A program made the position numbers and the translations under genes. Below are positions 17,777-26,773 of a stretch of 64,000 bases of DNA, in pieces (within the stretch, counting starts at the first letter, position 1; each line of letters starts with the position of its first letter). The stretch comes from JAJRRS01 sp965230275 (GTDB lineage: Bacteria > Planctomycetota > Phycisphaerae > Phycisphaerales > Phycisphaeraceae), in the NCBI GenBank assembly GCA_965230275.1, contig CBDDKO010000001.1, positions 124,001 to 188,000 of the forward strand, given 5' to 3'. A model generated the notes under the pieces. That model searched no databases, had not been told where the DNA came from, and saw only the letters and a program-made list of their open reading frames with translations.

Positions 17777-19162
17777 TTAACGAGCCGCTGTCTGTACGGG
17801 TTGACGTGTTCGCTTGCTGATCTCCTGCTGCGCCTGCTGGACCTGCTGCATCATGGCGATCAATTGCGCCTTGGCCTGCCCGAAGTCCGCCGCGCCCCGT
17901 GATTCGCTTCGGCCCTGCTGGAGCAGACGATCCAGCGCCGGCTTGCAGGCGATCGCCAGATCGAAGTCGGGGTTCGAGCCGGGGGCATATGCGCCGATGT
18001 TCAGGAGGTCTTCGACCTGCCGGTAGCTGTGGATCAGCTTGAGAACGGCTTTGCGAGCGTGCTGCTGATCGGCGCTGGTCACGTCATCCACCACACGGCT
18101 GACCGACGTAAGCACGTCTATCGCGGGGTAGTGGCCCTGCTGGGCGAGGTCGCGCGAGAGCTGGATATGGCCGTCGAGGATCCCGCGGCAGGCGTCGGAG
18201 ATCGGTTCGTTGATGTCGTCGCCCTCGACGAGGACGGAGTACACGCCGGTGATTGAGCCCTTGCTCGTTCGGCCGGAGCGCTCGAGTAATGTCGGGAGGT
18301 TGGCGAAGACGCTGGGCGGGTAGCCCTTGGTTGCGGGCGGTTCCCCGGCGGCAAGGCCGACCTGACGCTGGGCCTGGCAGAACCGTGTGACCGAATCCAT
18401 GATGAGCATGACGTCCAGCGACCGGTCACGGAAGTACTCCGCGATGGTTGCGGCGACGGCGGCGGCGCGTATGCGTAGAAGTGCCGGCTGATCGCTGGTG
18501 GCACAGATGACGACGCTGCGAGCCAGGCCCTCTGGACCGAGGATATTGTCGATGAAGTCGCGTACCTCACGGCCGCGTTCGCCGACCAGCGCGATAACAC
18601 TGACGTCGGCATCGGTATGTCGGGCCATGGTGCCTAGCAATGTGGACTTGCCGACGCCGGGCGCAGCGAACACGCCGATGCGTTGGCCACGGCCGATAGA
18701 AACCAGTGAATCGATCGCACGCACGCCGGTCGCCAGGGGCTCGCTGATCAGTGGTCTGTCCAGCGGGTCGACCGGGGTCGGCGTCAGGGGACGCAAGACG
18801 GAATCCGCAATCGCGCCCCGGCCGTCGATCGGCCGGCCCATGCCGTCGAGGATGCGGCCTAATAAGGATTCACCCACGCGGACGACCGGGCTGTAGTGAT
18901 CGGCGACGACCTGATCGCCCCGCCGTACGCCTGTGGTCTCACCCAACGGCATGACGATGGCCTGTTCGCGGTCGAATCCGACCACCTGTCCTTCGAGCTT
19001 CCGTGTAGGCGTATTTTTTTCGCAGATGCTCACCATCGCCCCGATCGGCGCGGGCAGATCGGCCACTCGCAGCGCAAGACCGCGCACTTCTGAGACGGTA
19101 CCGCGCAATTCCAGCGGGGCTGCGTGGTCCAGGATCCGCAGTTGTTCACTTAAAACACTCAT
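17777..19162 (-). CDS. fliI: Flagellum-specific ATPase FliI
   Basis: Export ATPase of 461 residues from the ATG at 19162 (MSVLSEQLRIL); a 32-residue upstream extension lacks family resemblance. Walker A is AAPGVGKSTLLG, Walker B is VMLIMDSVTRF, followed by the FliI/SctN pattern GEPPATKGYPPSVFANLPTLLERSG. FliI hexamers unfold and deliver export substrates and are held by FliH. It is flanked by fliH (55 bp upstream) and fliJ. Confidence 0.96.
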   Translation of the reverse strand: MSVLSEQLRILDHAAPLELRGTVSEVRGLALRVADLPAPIGAMVSICEKNTPTRKLEGQVVGFDREQAIVMPLGETTGVRRGDQVVADHYSPVVRVGESLLGRILDGMGRPIDGRGAIADSVLRPLTPTPVDPLDRPLISEPLATGVRAIDSLVSIGRGQRIGVFAAPGVGKSTLLGTMARHTDADVSVIALVGERGREVRDFIDNILGPEGLARSVVICATSDQPALLRIRAAAVAATIAEYFRDRSLDVMLIMDSVTRFCQAQRQVGLAAGEPPATKGYPPSVFANLPTLLERSGRTSKGSITGVYSVLVEGDDINEPISDACRGILDGHIQLSRDLAQQGHYPAIDVLTSVSRVVDDVTSADQQHARKAVLKLIHSYRQVEDLLNIGAYAPGSNPDFDLAIACKPALDRLLQQGRSESRGAADFGQAKAQLIAMMQQVQQAQQEISKRTRQPVQTAAR

Positions 19163-19217
19163 CCAATGCCTCATCCAGCGAAAGACGTGCCAGAAAAATA
19201 CCCGCCTGGCCCGTCCG

Positions 19218-20036
19218 TCAGCCGGGCTCGGCTTCATCCGAAGGCGGTGGGTCTTCAAGATCGACCAACCCGTCCTGATCGATGTTCAGCTGCTCGCCCG
19301 GTAGCGCCGCTTCGGCTTGGAATTGCTCCGGCTCAGCAGCTTGATAGGGCAGGATCAAGTCCACGATCCGCTGGATCTGTTTCTCGATCGTCGCGTCGAT
19401 CTGCCCTTGGCCGTAGGCGACGATGCAGCCGCCCGGGCTGACCTGTGGGTCTTCGGTCAGGTGGATATGTTCGAGGTGGTCGAACTCGGTCATCAGTTGC
19501 GGCAACGCTTCAGAAAGAATCGGCAGCTCGGACGGGTGCACACGCACCGACACATCCATCGGCTTGAGCACCAGTGCCAACGCCCCGGCGACTTGATCCA
19601 CGACGACCGACGGATCGACCTGGATCACCCGGTGCACCAGCCGCTCCGCCATCTTGAGCGCGAACTCCACGATTACCTGCCGGGCCTCCACCGCCATCCC
19701 CTTGGTCTGTGCATCCCACTGCACAGCGACATCGGACCAGGCGGCATGCAGCTGCGCCAGTTGTTCTCGGGCCTCTTCCAGCGCCTCGGCTCGGCCCCGC
19801 TCACGGCCCTCGGTGAGTCCTTGCTCCACCCCCGTCTGCTGGCCCTGCTCGAAGCCGATCTTCTCGGCGCCGTCGACCAGTTCCTTGGCTTTCTGTTCGG
19901 CCTGCGTGATCAGCTTGCCCGCCTGCTCCTCGGCGACCATCCGGATCCGCGCCGCCTGACGGCCGATATCGCCCAGGTCCAACACGACCGCGTCCTTCGT
20001 GAAGCCAACCGATTTATCTGCTTTGATTACGGACAT
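19218..20036 (-). CDS. fliH: Flagellar assembly protein FliH
   Basis: Protein of 272 residues. The central part (about residues 30-115) is a coiled coil with Glu/Gln/Gly repeats (GFEQGQQTGVEQGLTEGRERG), the GxxxG-rich helix typical of FliH. The C-terminal domain has the E2/stator-like pattern with RVHPSELPIL and SPGGCIVAYGQGQIDATIEKQIQRIVD. FliH inhibits and anchors FliI to the FliN ring. A Glu/Gln/Pro-rich acidic tail of about 40 residues is extra compared with enterobacterial FliH. Confidence 0.92.
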   Translation of the reverse strand: MSVIKADKSVGFTKDAVVLDLGDIGRQAARIRMVAEEQAGKLITQAEQKAKELVDGAEKIGFEQGQQTGVEQGLTEGRERGRAEALEEAREQLAQLHAAWSDVAVQWDAQTKGMAVEARQVIVEFALKMAERLVHRVIQVDPSVVVDQVAGALALVLKPMDVSVRVHPSELPILSEALPQLMTEFDHLEHIHLTEDPQVSPGGCIVAYGQGQIDATIEKQIQRIVDLILPYQAAEPEQFQAEAALPGEQLNIDQDGLVDLEDPPPSDEAEPG

Positions 20037-20085
20037 TCGTTCGCCCTTAGCTGTAAGCCTTTGTTCATGACATGGCGTCGCAAAC

Positions 20086-21126
20086 TCACACGATCATCTC
20101 GCCCGCGCCACCGCGGCCGGAGATGATGATCTCCCCGGCATCTTCGAGACGGCGCACGATGTCTACGATCCGCTGCTGTGCCGATTCCACATCGCTCATC
20201 CGTACCGGGCCCATGAACTCCATGTCCTCGCCGATCATCGTCGCGGCACGCTCGGACATGTTCTTGAAGATCTTGTCCTTCAGCTCGTCGCTCGCCGCCT
20301 TGAGCGCCATCGCCAGCTCGTCGTTCTCGACCTCCTTGAGGACGGCCTGGATACCCTTGTCGTCGACGAGGTTGATGTCTTCGAAGACGAACATCAGACG
20401 GCGGATTTCTTCGACCAGGTCCGGGTCCTCGGCTTCGAGGCCTTCCATGATGCCCTTCTCGGTCGTGCGGTCCACGAGGTTGAGCATCTCAGCGACGGTG
20501 TTGACCCCGCCGATCTTCTCGAAGTTCTGACTGAGCATATTCGCGAGCCGCGCTTCAAGCCCCTGCTCGACCTCGGCGATGACCTCGGGGTTAGTCTGCT
20601 CCATGTTGGCGACGCGCTTGACCACCTCGATCTGCTTCGGTCCCGGCAGCCCGCCGAGGATCTCCGACGCCTTGTGGTGCGCCAGGTGGCTGACGATCAG
20701 TGCGATCGTCTGCGGGTGTTCGTCCTGGATGAACGTCAGCAAGTTGGTGGACTCGGCCTTCTGCAAGAAGGCGAACGGCGTGCGCCGGACCTGCTGGCTG
20801 ATCTGCCCGATGATCCGCTCGGCATCGCTCGGGTCCAGGCTCTTCATCAGCAGCGAACGGGCGTAGTCCAAGCCTCCTTCACGCGCCCAGTTCTGCGCCA
20901 CAGCCAACTCGTAGAACTCTTTGAGCACCGTGTCGCGGATCGCCTCGGGCACATTGCTGGTGCTGGCGAGTTCGCGCGTGATATCCTCGACCGACTTGGG
21001 GTTGAGCTTGCCGAGCACCATCGACGCGGCGTCCTGGTCCAGCGCCAGCAGCAGCACGGCCGCCTTCTGCACGCCGGTCAGTTCACTCACTTCATCGGTG
21101 GATGCTATGTCTTGCGTCTGTGCCAT
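20086..21126 (-). CDS. fliG: Flagellar motor switch protein FliG
   Basis: Protein of 346 residues with the three FliG domains: the N-terminal FliF-binding part (LTGVQKAAVLLLALDQDAASMVL), a middle domain with the EHPQTIALIVSHL motif, and the C-terminal torque helix region (ELAMALKAASDELKDKIFKNMSERAATMI). FliG transmits stator force to the MS-ring. The gene follows fliF by 18 bp. Confidence 0.97.
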   Translation of the reverse strand: MAQTQDIASTDEVSELTGVQKAAVLLLALDQDAASMVLGKLNPKSVEDITRELASTSNVPEAIRDTVLKEFYELAVAQNWAREGGLDYARSLLMKSLDPSDAERIIGQISQQVRRTPFAFLQKAESTNLLTFIQDEHPQTIALIVSHLAHHKASEILGGLPGPKQIEVVKRVANMEQTNPEVIAEVEQGLEARLANMLSQNFEKIGGVNTVAEMLNLVDRTTEKGIMEGLEAEDPDLVEEIRRLMFVFEDINLVDDKGIQAVLKEVENDELAMALKAASDELKDKIFKNMSERAATMIGEDMEFMGPVRMSDVESAQQRIVDIVRRLEDAGEIIISGRGGAGEMIV

Positions 21127-21144
21127 AGTTCCTTGGCTCGCTGA

Positions 21145-22761
21145 TTATTCGTCGGTCGCAACCCACTTGCCCAACAGCCTGCTCGCCTCGGCCGGGTCAG
21201 CTCGGACCAGGTCACCGATCTGCTCGGCGATCCGGCGGGCGCGGAGGTCGTCTTCGTTCAGTTCTAAACCGGTCATCGTGGCTTCGGATTCTTCCGCTTC
21301 ACCGATGAGCTCTTCATCCGACGGCAGGCTCGGAGGTACACCGGCAAGCTCCTCGATGCTCGGCAGGGATTCGGGACGCGTGGCATTGCGATACACCTTG
21401 AGCATCAGCGCCAGGCTCGCCAAGCCCAACACCGCCAGGCCCGCCGTACTACCCCACCCGCCATCGATCAGCTTGCTGACCGTCGTGCCCGCGCCGGCTG
21501 TCATCAAGACCGGGGCATCCGGCACCATGTCGGCGGTCACCTGACCCTGGCCGTCGGCAAGTGTGAGTACCTGCACCTTCTGTTCGATCTTGGTCAGCTC
21601 CGGCTGGATCAGCGGTGTGAGGTCCGCTTCGGAAGGTTCTTCCTGGGCATCAGGGTTCTGCCGTTTATAAAGCGAGACGAAGAAGCTGCGCGGGATGTTG
21701 ACCGCGACGTTGATCTGCTTGACCTGGTGCCCCGTGTGGATCGTATCCTGCTCAAGGAGGATGGGCTTACTCTCAAAGAACGAGGTATCACGTGAGTTGG
21801 TTGACTGCGTACGGCCCGGCGCGCCACCGCCGTTGATGGACAAGCCCGTGTTGGACCGAGGCCCGGGTTCGCCGGCGTCCTCAATATCCCGGCTGGTCAT
21901 ATCCTCGCTGGACTCCCGCTCGATCAACTGCTCTTTCTCGTACTCCCGGCGGACCTCCTGGCGGGCGGCCACCGAGTCCATGAGCACATTCACACCGACA
22001 CGCACGCCGGGGATGTAGTCGAGGATGTTTTCGATCTCACGGCGTTTGCGCTCTTCGATGTTCCGCTTCACCTCCAGCGCGTCGGACGGCAGGATATTGG
22101 ATGGGTCCGACACGGCAACGCTTCGGCTGGTCCGGGCATCGATCACCTTGACATCTGTGACATCGATCCGCGCGACGGCACCGGCGATCAGGTTGGCGAC
22201 CGCGTCGGCGAGCTCGGTCGTGACGGGGCCCTGGTTTGTGGTGATGGTGGCCATGGCGCTGGCGCGGACGTGCCGCTTACCGATGCCGTCCTGGCCGGGG
22301 TCGTACATGATGCTGGCGTTCTTGATGCCTTGGATGGACTTCGCCGCGGAGGAGAGGAAGCGGCTGTGGGCGATGACCATGCGCTGGCGGTCACGCTTGT
22401 CGGTCTCCCAGGGCGATTGAGATTCGAACATGCGGTCGAAGACGCTGGACGCGTTATCGCCGAGCAGGCCGTCCTGCTGGAGCACCGAGTAGGCGCTGGG
22501 CAGTTGATCGGGAGCCACGCGGATCATCCCGCCGGAGATGTCTGCTTCGATCCCCGCGGATTGCAGTTTGGCCAGCGCCTCGGTTGAATCGGCACCGGCG
22601 GGGCTGAAGGGGGTCATCTCTTCCGCACCGACGTACATCATCATCACGACGCCGACCACGAGAAGAAACGCGATCGACATCGCGATCAACGCCTTGGTCT
22701 GAACGGGCACGCCCTCCAGCTGCACCCCGATCTGGGACCACATCCGTTTCGCAAATTCCAT
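21145..22761 (-). CDS. fliF: Flagellar MS-ring protein FliF
   Basis: Protein of 538 residues from the ATG at 22761 (MEFAKRMWSQIG); the extra upstream codons read through a repeat element and are not family-like. It has an N-terminal membrane segment (about residues 24-46), ring-building motifs (FLSSAAKSIQGIKNASIMYD; PGVRVGVNVLMD), a second membrane segment near residue 450 and a cytoplasmic tail that ends close to FliG-binding helices. FliF is the first-assembled inner-membrane ring of the basal body. Confidence 0.95.
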   Translation of the reverse strand: MEFAKRMWSQIGVQLEGVPVQTKALIAMSIAFLLVVGVVMMMYVGAEEMTPFSPAGADSTEALAKLQSAGIEADISGGMIRVAPDQLPSAYSVLQQDGLLGDNASSVFDRMFESQSPWETDKRDRQRMVIAHSRFLSSAAKSIQGIKNASIMYDPGQDGIGKRHVRASAMATITTNQGPVTTELADAVANLIAGAVARIDVTDVKVIDARTSRSVAVSDPSNILPSDALEVKRNIEERKRREIENILDYIPGVRVGVNVLMDSVAARQEVRREYEKEQLIERESSEDMTSRDIEDAGEPGPRSNTGLSINGGGAPGRTQSTNSRDTSFFESKPILLEQDTIHTGHQVKQINVAVNIPRSFFVSLYKRQNPDAQEEPSEADLTPLIQPELTKIEQKVQVLTLADGQGQVTADMVPDAPVLMTAGAGTTVSKLIDGGWGSTAGLAVLGLASLALMLKVYRNATRPESLPSIEELAGVPPSLPSDEELIGEAEESEATMTGLELNEDDLRARRIAEQIGDLVRADPAEASRLLGKWVATDE

Positions 22762-22781
22762 CGTCGGCCTCCATGCCGAAT

Positions 22782-22825
22782 GGTTTGAGCTATCAGCCTT
22801 CAGCAATCAGCCGTCAGCTCAAACC
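22782..22825. repeat. Inverted-repeat-bounded heptamer array between fliE and fliF
   Basis: 10 bp perfect inverted arms GGTTTGAGCT (22782-22791) and AGCTCAAACC (22816-22825) enclose 7-bp units ATCAGCC, TTCAGCA, ATCAGCC, GTCAGCT. It lies just upstream of the fliF start on the minus strand. Confidence 0.7.
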
Positions 22826-22891
22826 TACAAAGCGCTCCTGCGCCGTACGCCCGCGGCAACCGACTCCGTCGGCAACCCGCGGCTTATCAAC

Positions 22892-23215
22892 TTACACCCT
22901 GATCTGCTTGATCTCCTCGTAGGCATCCATCATCTGGTTGCGGACCTGCAGCAGCATCTGGAAAGCGATGTCCGCCTTCTGTTTTGCGATCATAACATTA
23001 TCCATGTCATCGCGCTTGCCCGAAACGACGTCTTCGATCGCCGTCTCCGCGTCCTGCTGCAAGCGGTTGACCTGATCGATCTGTTTCATCAAGGCGTCTT
23101 TGAAGCTCGCGCCACCCGCGGCGTCCGGGCCGTCGGCGCGGTTGTTACCCGTCGCGCCCGAACGGATCGGCGAGACAGCTTGTGAGCCGGGGATCAGTCC
23201 TAAGGGATCGGTCAT
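22892..23215 (-). CDS. fliE: Flagellar hook-basal body protein FliE
   Basis: Protein of 107 residues. The C-terminal two thirds match FliE: SFKDALMKQIDQVNRLQQDAE and NVMIAKQKADIAFQMLLQVRNQMMDAYEEIKQI. FliE links the MS-ring to the proximal rod and is exported early. It sits in the conserved order flgB-flgC-fliE-fliF. Confidence 0.95.
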   Translation of the reverse strand: MTDPLGLIPGSQAVSPIRSGATGNNRADGPDAAGGASFKDALMKQIDQVNRLQQDAETAIEDVVSGKRDDMDNVMIAKQKADIAFQMLLQVRNQMMDAYEEIKQIRV

Positions 23216-23270
23216 CGTGTGCTATCCATCTAAAACGGTTGATTCAAAACAACCGGTCAAGTTTCGTTTG

Positions 23271-23675
23271 CTACGCGAGCAGTCGGAGGCTCGCCTGTAT
23301 CATGCTCTTGGTCGCCTCGGCGGCGGTGACGTTCGCTTCGTAGGCCCTGAACGCCGACATCGCGTTGATCACTTCGACTTCGGGGCTGATATCGGGGTAC
23401 TTCACCATGCCGGTCACGGGATCAGCGAACGGGCTGCCCGGCTCGTACTTCTCGGTGTACGACGGCTGTTGCAGGATCTCGCGGACGTGCACGCCCTCTT
23501 GCTTGCCGCTGACCGGATCACCCTGGGCAAACACAGCGATACGGCGCTTAAACGGCTCATAACTCCCGCCGGCATCCTCAACCGCCTGAGCCCCGGCGAT
23601 GTTCGCGGAGATCGTCTCCAGACGGGTCCGCTGGGCGACCAGTGCCGAGGCCGAGATGTCGAGTGATCCGAACAT
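23271..23675 (-). CDS. flgC: Flagellar proximal rod protein FlgC
   Basis: Protein of 134 residues with the rod signature SALVAQRTRLETISANIAGAQ at the N-terminus and the paired C-terminal helix VEVINAMSAFRAYEANVTAAEATKSMIQ. It forms part of the proximal rod with FlgB and FlgF. A heptamer array lies directly in front of its start on the minus strand side (23681-23708). Confidence 0.95.
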   Translation of the reverse strand: MFGSLDISASALVAQRTRLETISANIAGAQAVEDAGGSYEPFKRRIAVFAQGDPVSGKQEGVHVREILQQPSYTEKYEPGSPFADPVTGMVKYPDISPEVEVINAMSAFRAYEANVTAAEATKSMIQASLRLLA

Positions 23676-23680
23676 GATTA

Positions 23681-23708
23681 GGGTCTGGGGCCTGGGGCCT
23701 GGGGTCTA
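23681..23708. repeat. Heptamer array between flgB and flgC
   Basis: Four 7-bp units in a row: GGGTCTG, GGGCCTG, GGGCCTG, GGGTCTA. It lies in the 50 bp gap between flgB and flgC, 5 bp from the flgC start. Confidence 0.7.
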
Positions 23709-23725
23709 GTCAGAAAAAAACGGTT

Positions 23726-24163
23726 TTACACTCTGCCGCGGATGGCGGTCTTCAAAAGTTCAAACTGGTTTCTTAATAGCTCCAGGCCGGCGTTGTGGGC
23801 CATGGTGTTTTCTGCCAGGTGCTGCATCGTGCGTTCGACGTCGGCACTGGTGCGGTCGTGAAACAAGATGGCCTGGTTGTCGTAATCGGGCATGAAGATC
23901 GTGCCATCGTCGTCGTAGCGGACCTGATGGGTATCGCGCATCTGCAATACCTCCTGGGTGCCCCCGCCGCGCAGTGCCCGGCGGTCGTCGATCGCCTTGC
24001 TGAGGTTCGCCTGAAACTTGGCAGGGTCCAGGTCACGGTCACGATAGAACGGCGTCTCGAAGTTGGCGATGTTGTTCGTCAGGACCTTGTGCCGCGCACC
24101 GGTGAACTCGACGAGCCGTTCGACCGCCTGCATCGATCCGTTGGTGAACATCCTGCTGATCAT
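23726..24163 (-). CDS. flgB: Flagellar proximal rod protein FlgB
   Basis: Protein of 145 residues from the ATG at 24163 (MISRMFTNG), which has a GGAGG ribosome binding site 8 bases upstream; a longer reading would cross the promoter region. Rod motifs are RHKVLTNNIANFETPFYRDRD near the N-terminus and MQHLAENTMAHNAGLELLRNQFELLKTAI at the end. It is the first structural gene of the operon and lies about 45 bp downstream of the predicted sigma-54 start. Confidence 0.94.
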   Translation of the reverse strand: MISRMFTNGSMQAVERLVEFTGARHKVLTNNIANFETPFYRDRDLDPAKFQANLSKAIDDRRALRGGGTQEVLQMRDTHQVRYDDDGTIFMPDYDNQAILFHDRTSADVERTMQHLAENTMAHNAGLELLRNQFELLKTAIRGRV

Positions 24164-24218
24164 GAACCGACCTCCGCAACGCAGGCAGCCCGCACGCCGG
24201 GCGCTGTCATGTAAGACA

Positions 24219-24234
24219 AGCAATTCCCGTTCCA
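24219..24234 (-). promoter_or_regulatory. Sigma-54 promoter for the flagellar structural operon
   Basis: On the minus strand the sequence reads TGGAACGGGAATTGCT. Compared with the consensus TGGCACG-N4-TTGCW it has the exact GG-N10-GC spacing and a single mismatch (C to A in the -24 box). Transcription would start near 24209, giving a leader of about 45 bases before flgB. The sigma-54 activator gene ends about 130 bp upstream. Confidence 0.75.
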
Positions 24235-24294
24235 CCCGACCGCCACACCGCTACGGGGCTGCCCCGGCTGAATCGACAAAGAAACCACCTCGCC

Positions 24295-24337
24295 GCGGCG
24301 CAATCCTTGCGCTTCGGCAGCGCAAAGATTGCGCCGC
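24295..24337 (-). terminator. Long hairpin after the sigma-54 regulator gene
   Basis: An 18 bp stem (17 of 18 paired) with a 7-base loop TTCGGCA, arms 24295-24312 and 24320-24337. On the minus strand it lies about 30 bp after the regulator stop codon and before the flgB promoter, and is followed by a short T-rich stretch (GGTTTCTTT). It probably ends the regulatory transcript. Confidence 0.6.
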
Positions 24338-24367
24338 GCCAACCGCTTCTTGCGCTTCTCGGATGGG

Positions 24368-25843
24368 TCAGATCGTCTGGGCAACGAGGTTCTGCTCCTT
24401 CCACTTCTTGAGTTTCAGCCCGAGTGTCCGCACACCGATCCCCAGCGCCTTGGCCGTCCGCATGCGGTTGCCGGAGAAGTAGCCAAGGGCCTGGATGATC
24501 TGCTCGCGCTCGACTTCTTCGAGGCTGCGGATCGTGCCGGGCGCCGCGGCTTGCGTCGCCGTGGCTGCGAGGCTGGCGGTAGAGCCCCCGCTACTATCTG
24601 CGGCGTAGCTACTCCGACCGGCAGAAGTACTTCCGGAGGCGGGAGCGGGCTGAAGATTGACGGTCGGCTCGGGCCCGGTCAGCCACGGCTGGATCAGCCC
24701 GGCCTTGACCGCCTGCCCCTTACTCAGCACGCTGGCCCGCTCGCAGATGTTCTGAAGCTCACGGACATTGCCCGGCCAGGTGTAATCCTGCATCAGCTTC
24801 ATCGACTCTTCATCAAACCGCTTGGGCTCTCGGCCCTCCTGCATCGCAAGCTGCATCAGGAAGTGATCGACCAGCAGCGATACGTCATTGGTACGCTGAC
24901 GCAGTGGCGGCAACACGATCGGCAGCACGTTCAAGCGGTAATACAGGTCCTGGCGGAACTCGCCGGCAGCCACGGCGGCGGATAGATCGCGGTTGGTCGT
25001 CGCGATCACACGTACATCCACCTTCATGGTCAGGCTCGAACCGACACGCTCGAAACTCTGCTCCTGCAACACACGTAAGAGCTTTGCCTGCAACTCGGGG
25101 CTGATCTCGCTGATCTCATCCAGCAGCAGCGTCCCGCCGTCAGCTAGTTCGAATCGGCCCTTGCGCATCTGGTCCGCGCCGGTAAAGGCCCCCTTCTCGT
25201 GCCCGAACAGCTCGCTTTCCAGGAGGCTGCTCGACAGCGCCGCACAGTTCACCGCGAGCATGACGTTGTCGCGCCGCGAGCTGTGGGCGTGGATCGTGCG
25301 GGAGACGACTTCCTTCCCCGTGCCCGATTCGCCGCAGATCATGACGGTGCCGTTGGAGTTGGCGATCTGATGGATCTGCTGAGCGAGCTGCCGCATCGCG
25401 GGGCTCTTACCGACTAATACCGGGGCGTCGCTCTGCGGGACGGCCACCGTGCGCAGCGCAGCGTTCTCACGCAGCAGCCGGCTGTGCTCAACAGCACGCC
25501 GCATGACCATCACCAGCTGATCGCCCTCGAAAGGCTTCTGGATAAAGTCGAACGCACCCTGTTTCATCGCTGACACGGCATCATTGACGCTGCCGTAGGC
25601 CGTCATCAGCACGACGGGGAGCTGGTCGTCAGCCAGACGCAGCTTGCCCAGCAATTCCAACCCATCCATCTCGGGCATCTTCAGGTCAGTGATCACCGCC
25701 GCCGGCCGATGCTTGGCGACCATGCTCAGGGCGCCGTTGCCGTCCGACGCGACGACGACGCTGTAGCCGGCCCGCTGCAGCGTGGACCCGACGCTATCGC
25801 GCATCATCTGTTTGTCATCAACGACGAGGATCTTATTGCTCAT
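24368..25843 (-). CDS. Sigma-54-dependent response regulator (FlrC/FlgR-like)
   Basis: NtrC-family activator of 491 residues from the ATG at 25843 (MSNKILVVDD). Domains: receiver (residues 1-120) with acidic pocket VVDD, phosphorylatable Asp in VITDLKMPEMDG and Lys in FIQKPF; AAA+ domain with Walker A GESGTGKE, the sigma-54 contact loop GAFTGA, Walker B LLLDEIS and an RQDLYYRLNVLP segment; and a C-terminal Fis-type helix-turn-helix (RMRTAKALGIGVRTLGLKLKKW). A linker rich in Ser, Ala and Gly precedes the HTH. It overlaps the kinase gene by 4 bp. It is the natural activator of the sigma-54 promoter in front of flgB. Confidence 0.93.
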   Translation of the reverse strand: MSNKILVVDDKQMMRDSVGSTLQRAGYSVVVASDGNGALSMVAKHRPAAVITDLKMPEMDGLELLGKLRLADDQLPVVLMTAYGSVNDAVSAMKQGAFDFIQKPFEGDQLVMVMRRAVEHSRLLRENAALRTVAVPQSDAPVLVGKSPAMRQLAQQIHQIANSNGTVMICGESGTGKEVVSRTIHAHSSRRDNVMLAVNCAALSSSLLESELFGHEKGAFTGADQMRKGRFELADGGTLLLDEISEISPELQAKLLRVLQEQSFERVGSSLTMKVDVRVIATTNRDLSAAVAAGEFRQDLYYRLNVLPIVLPPLRQRTNDVSLLVDHFLMQLAMQEGREPKRFDEESMKLMQDYTWPGNVRELQNICERASVLSKGQAVKAGLIQPWLTGPEPTVNLQPAPASGSTSAGRSSYAADSSGGSTASLAATATQAAAPGTIRSLEEVEREQIIQALGYFSGNRMRTAKALGIGVRTLGLKLKKWKEQNLVAQTI

Positions 25844-26757
25844 GCACAGGCTCCGGCTGGAACATCTCTGTCTTGTTGGTGGGTCGTGTGTTCGGGGATC
25901 GGCATGCACAGACCGAACGCCGCCCCGTGTTCGCTGCCCGGGTTGTCGGTGATGCTGATCGTGCCACCGTGGGCATCGACGATACGGTGGACGATCGCCA
26001 GGCCGAGCCCGGTCCCGGTCGCGCGGGTGGTGAAGAACGGGTTGAACAGGCGGTCGATCGTGTCTCGATCCACGCCCGGCCCGGTGTCACATACGCGGAG
26101 CATAACGCCGCCCTGCTCCTCAAACGCATCAAGCGTCAACCGGCGCTCACCGCCCTGCCCCGCCATCGCGTCCACTGCGTTACGGACCAGGTTCAGCAGT
26201 GCACGGTGGATCAACTCGGCATCGGCATACACCACAGGGCCCGGCGCATCTATATAAGGATGCACCACCTCGACCCCCGCTGCCTCGATCGACGGCAGAT
26301 GAGCCGACACCACTCGGCTAAACACATCCCCGACCGAAAGCTCCGTCGGCCGGGGTTCGATCTCACGGGCAAAGCTCAGCACGTCGCCGACGATCCCGTC
26401 CAGGCCACGGACAGCCGACGTGATCTCGGAGGCACACCGCATGGGTTCGCCGAACTCGCCGTCCAGCGCCCCGAGGTCCTGAGTGATCATGGAGGCGTAC
26501 AGCTGGATCGCGGCCAGCGGGTTGCGCACCTCGTGGGCGATCCCCGCCGCCATCTCGCCGAGCGCGGATAGCCGCTTGGATCGCTGCAGCTGTGCATCGG
26601 CCGAGGCCAGCTCCTGACGCAGCCTGACGACCTCGGCCTGCAGCGCCTCGTGGCTGTGCTGCAGCTTGTCGGTGACCTGGTTGTAGGCGCGGATGATTTC
26701 TGCCAGGTCATCGACGCCGGGTGCCGGGGGGTTAGGTTGTGCTGATTTCTGCGTCAT
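25840..26757 (-). CDS. Sensor histidine kinase (NtrB/FlrB-like)
   Basis: Protein of 305 residues without membrane segments, so a cytoplasmic kinase. An N-terminal coiled coil is followed by the H-box ALGEMAAGIAHEVRNPLAAIQLY (phospho-His in the HEVRNP motif), N-box LNLVRNAVDAM, G1 box VCDTGPGV, F-box FNPFFTTRATGTGLGLAIV. It overlaps the response regulator by the ATGA tetranucleotide, so they form a cognate pair. Cytoplasmic FlrB- or FlgS-like kinases sense flagellar export-gate assembly in other bacteria; the same role here is an inference from position. Confidence 0.92.
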   Translation of the reverse strand: MTQKSAQPNPPAPGVDDLAEIIRAYNQVTDKLQHSHEALQAEVVRLRQELASADAQLQRSKRLSALGEMAAGIAHEVRNPLAAIQLYASMITQDLGALDGEFGEPMRCASEITSAVRGLDGIVGDVLSFAREIEPRPTELSVGDVFSRVVSAHLPSIEAAGVEVVHPYIDAPGPVVYADAELIHRALLNLVRNAVDAMAGQGGERRLTLDAFEEQGGVMLRVCDTGPGVDRDTIDRLFNPFFTTRATGTGLGLAIVHRIVDAHGGTISITDNPGSEHGAAFGLCMPIPEHTTHQQDRDVPAGACA

Positions 26758-26773
26758 TCGCTACGGCGTCCTG

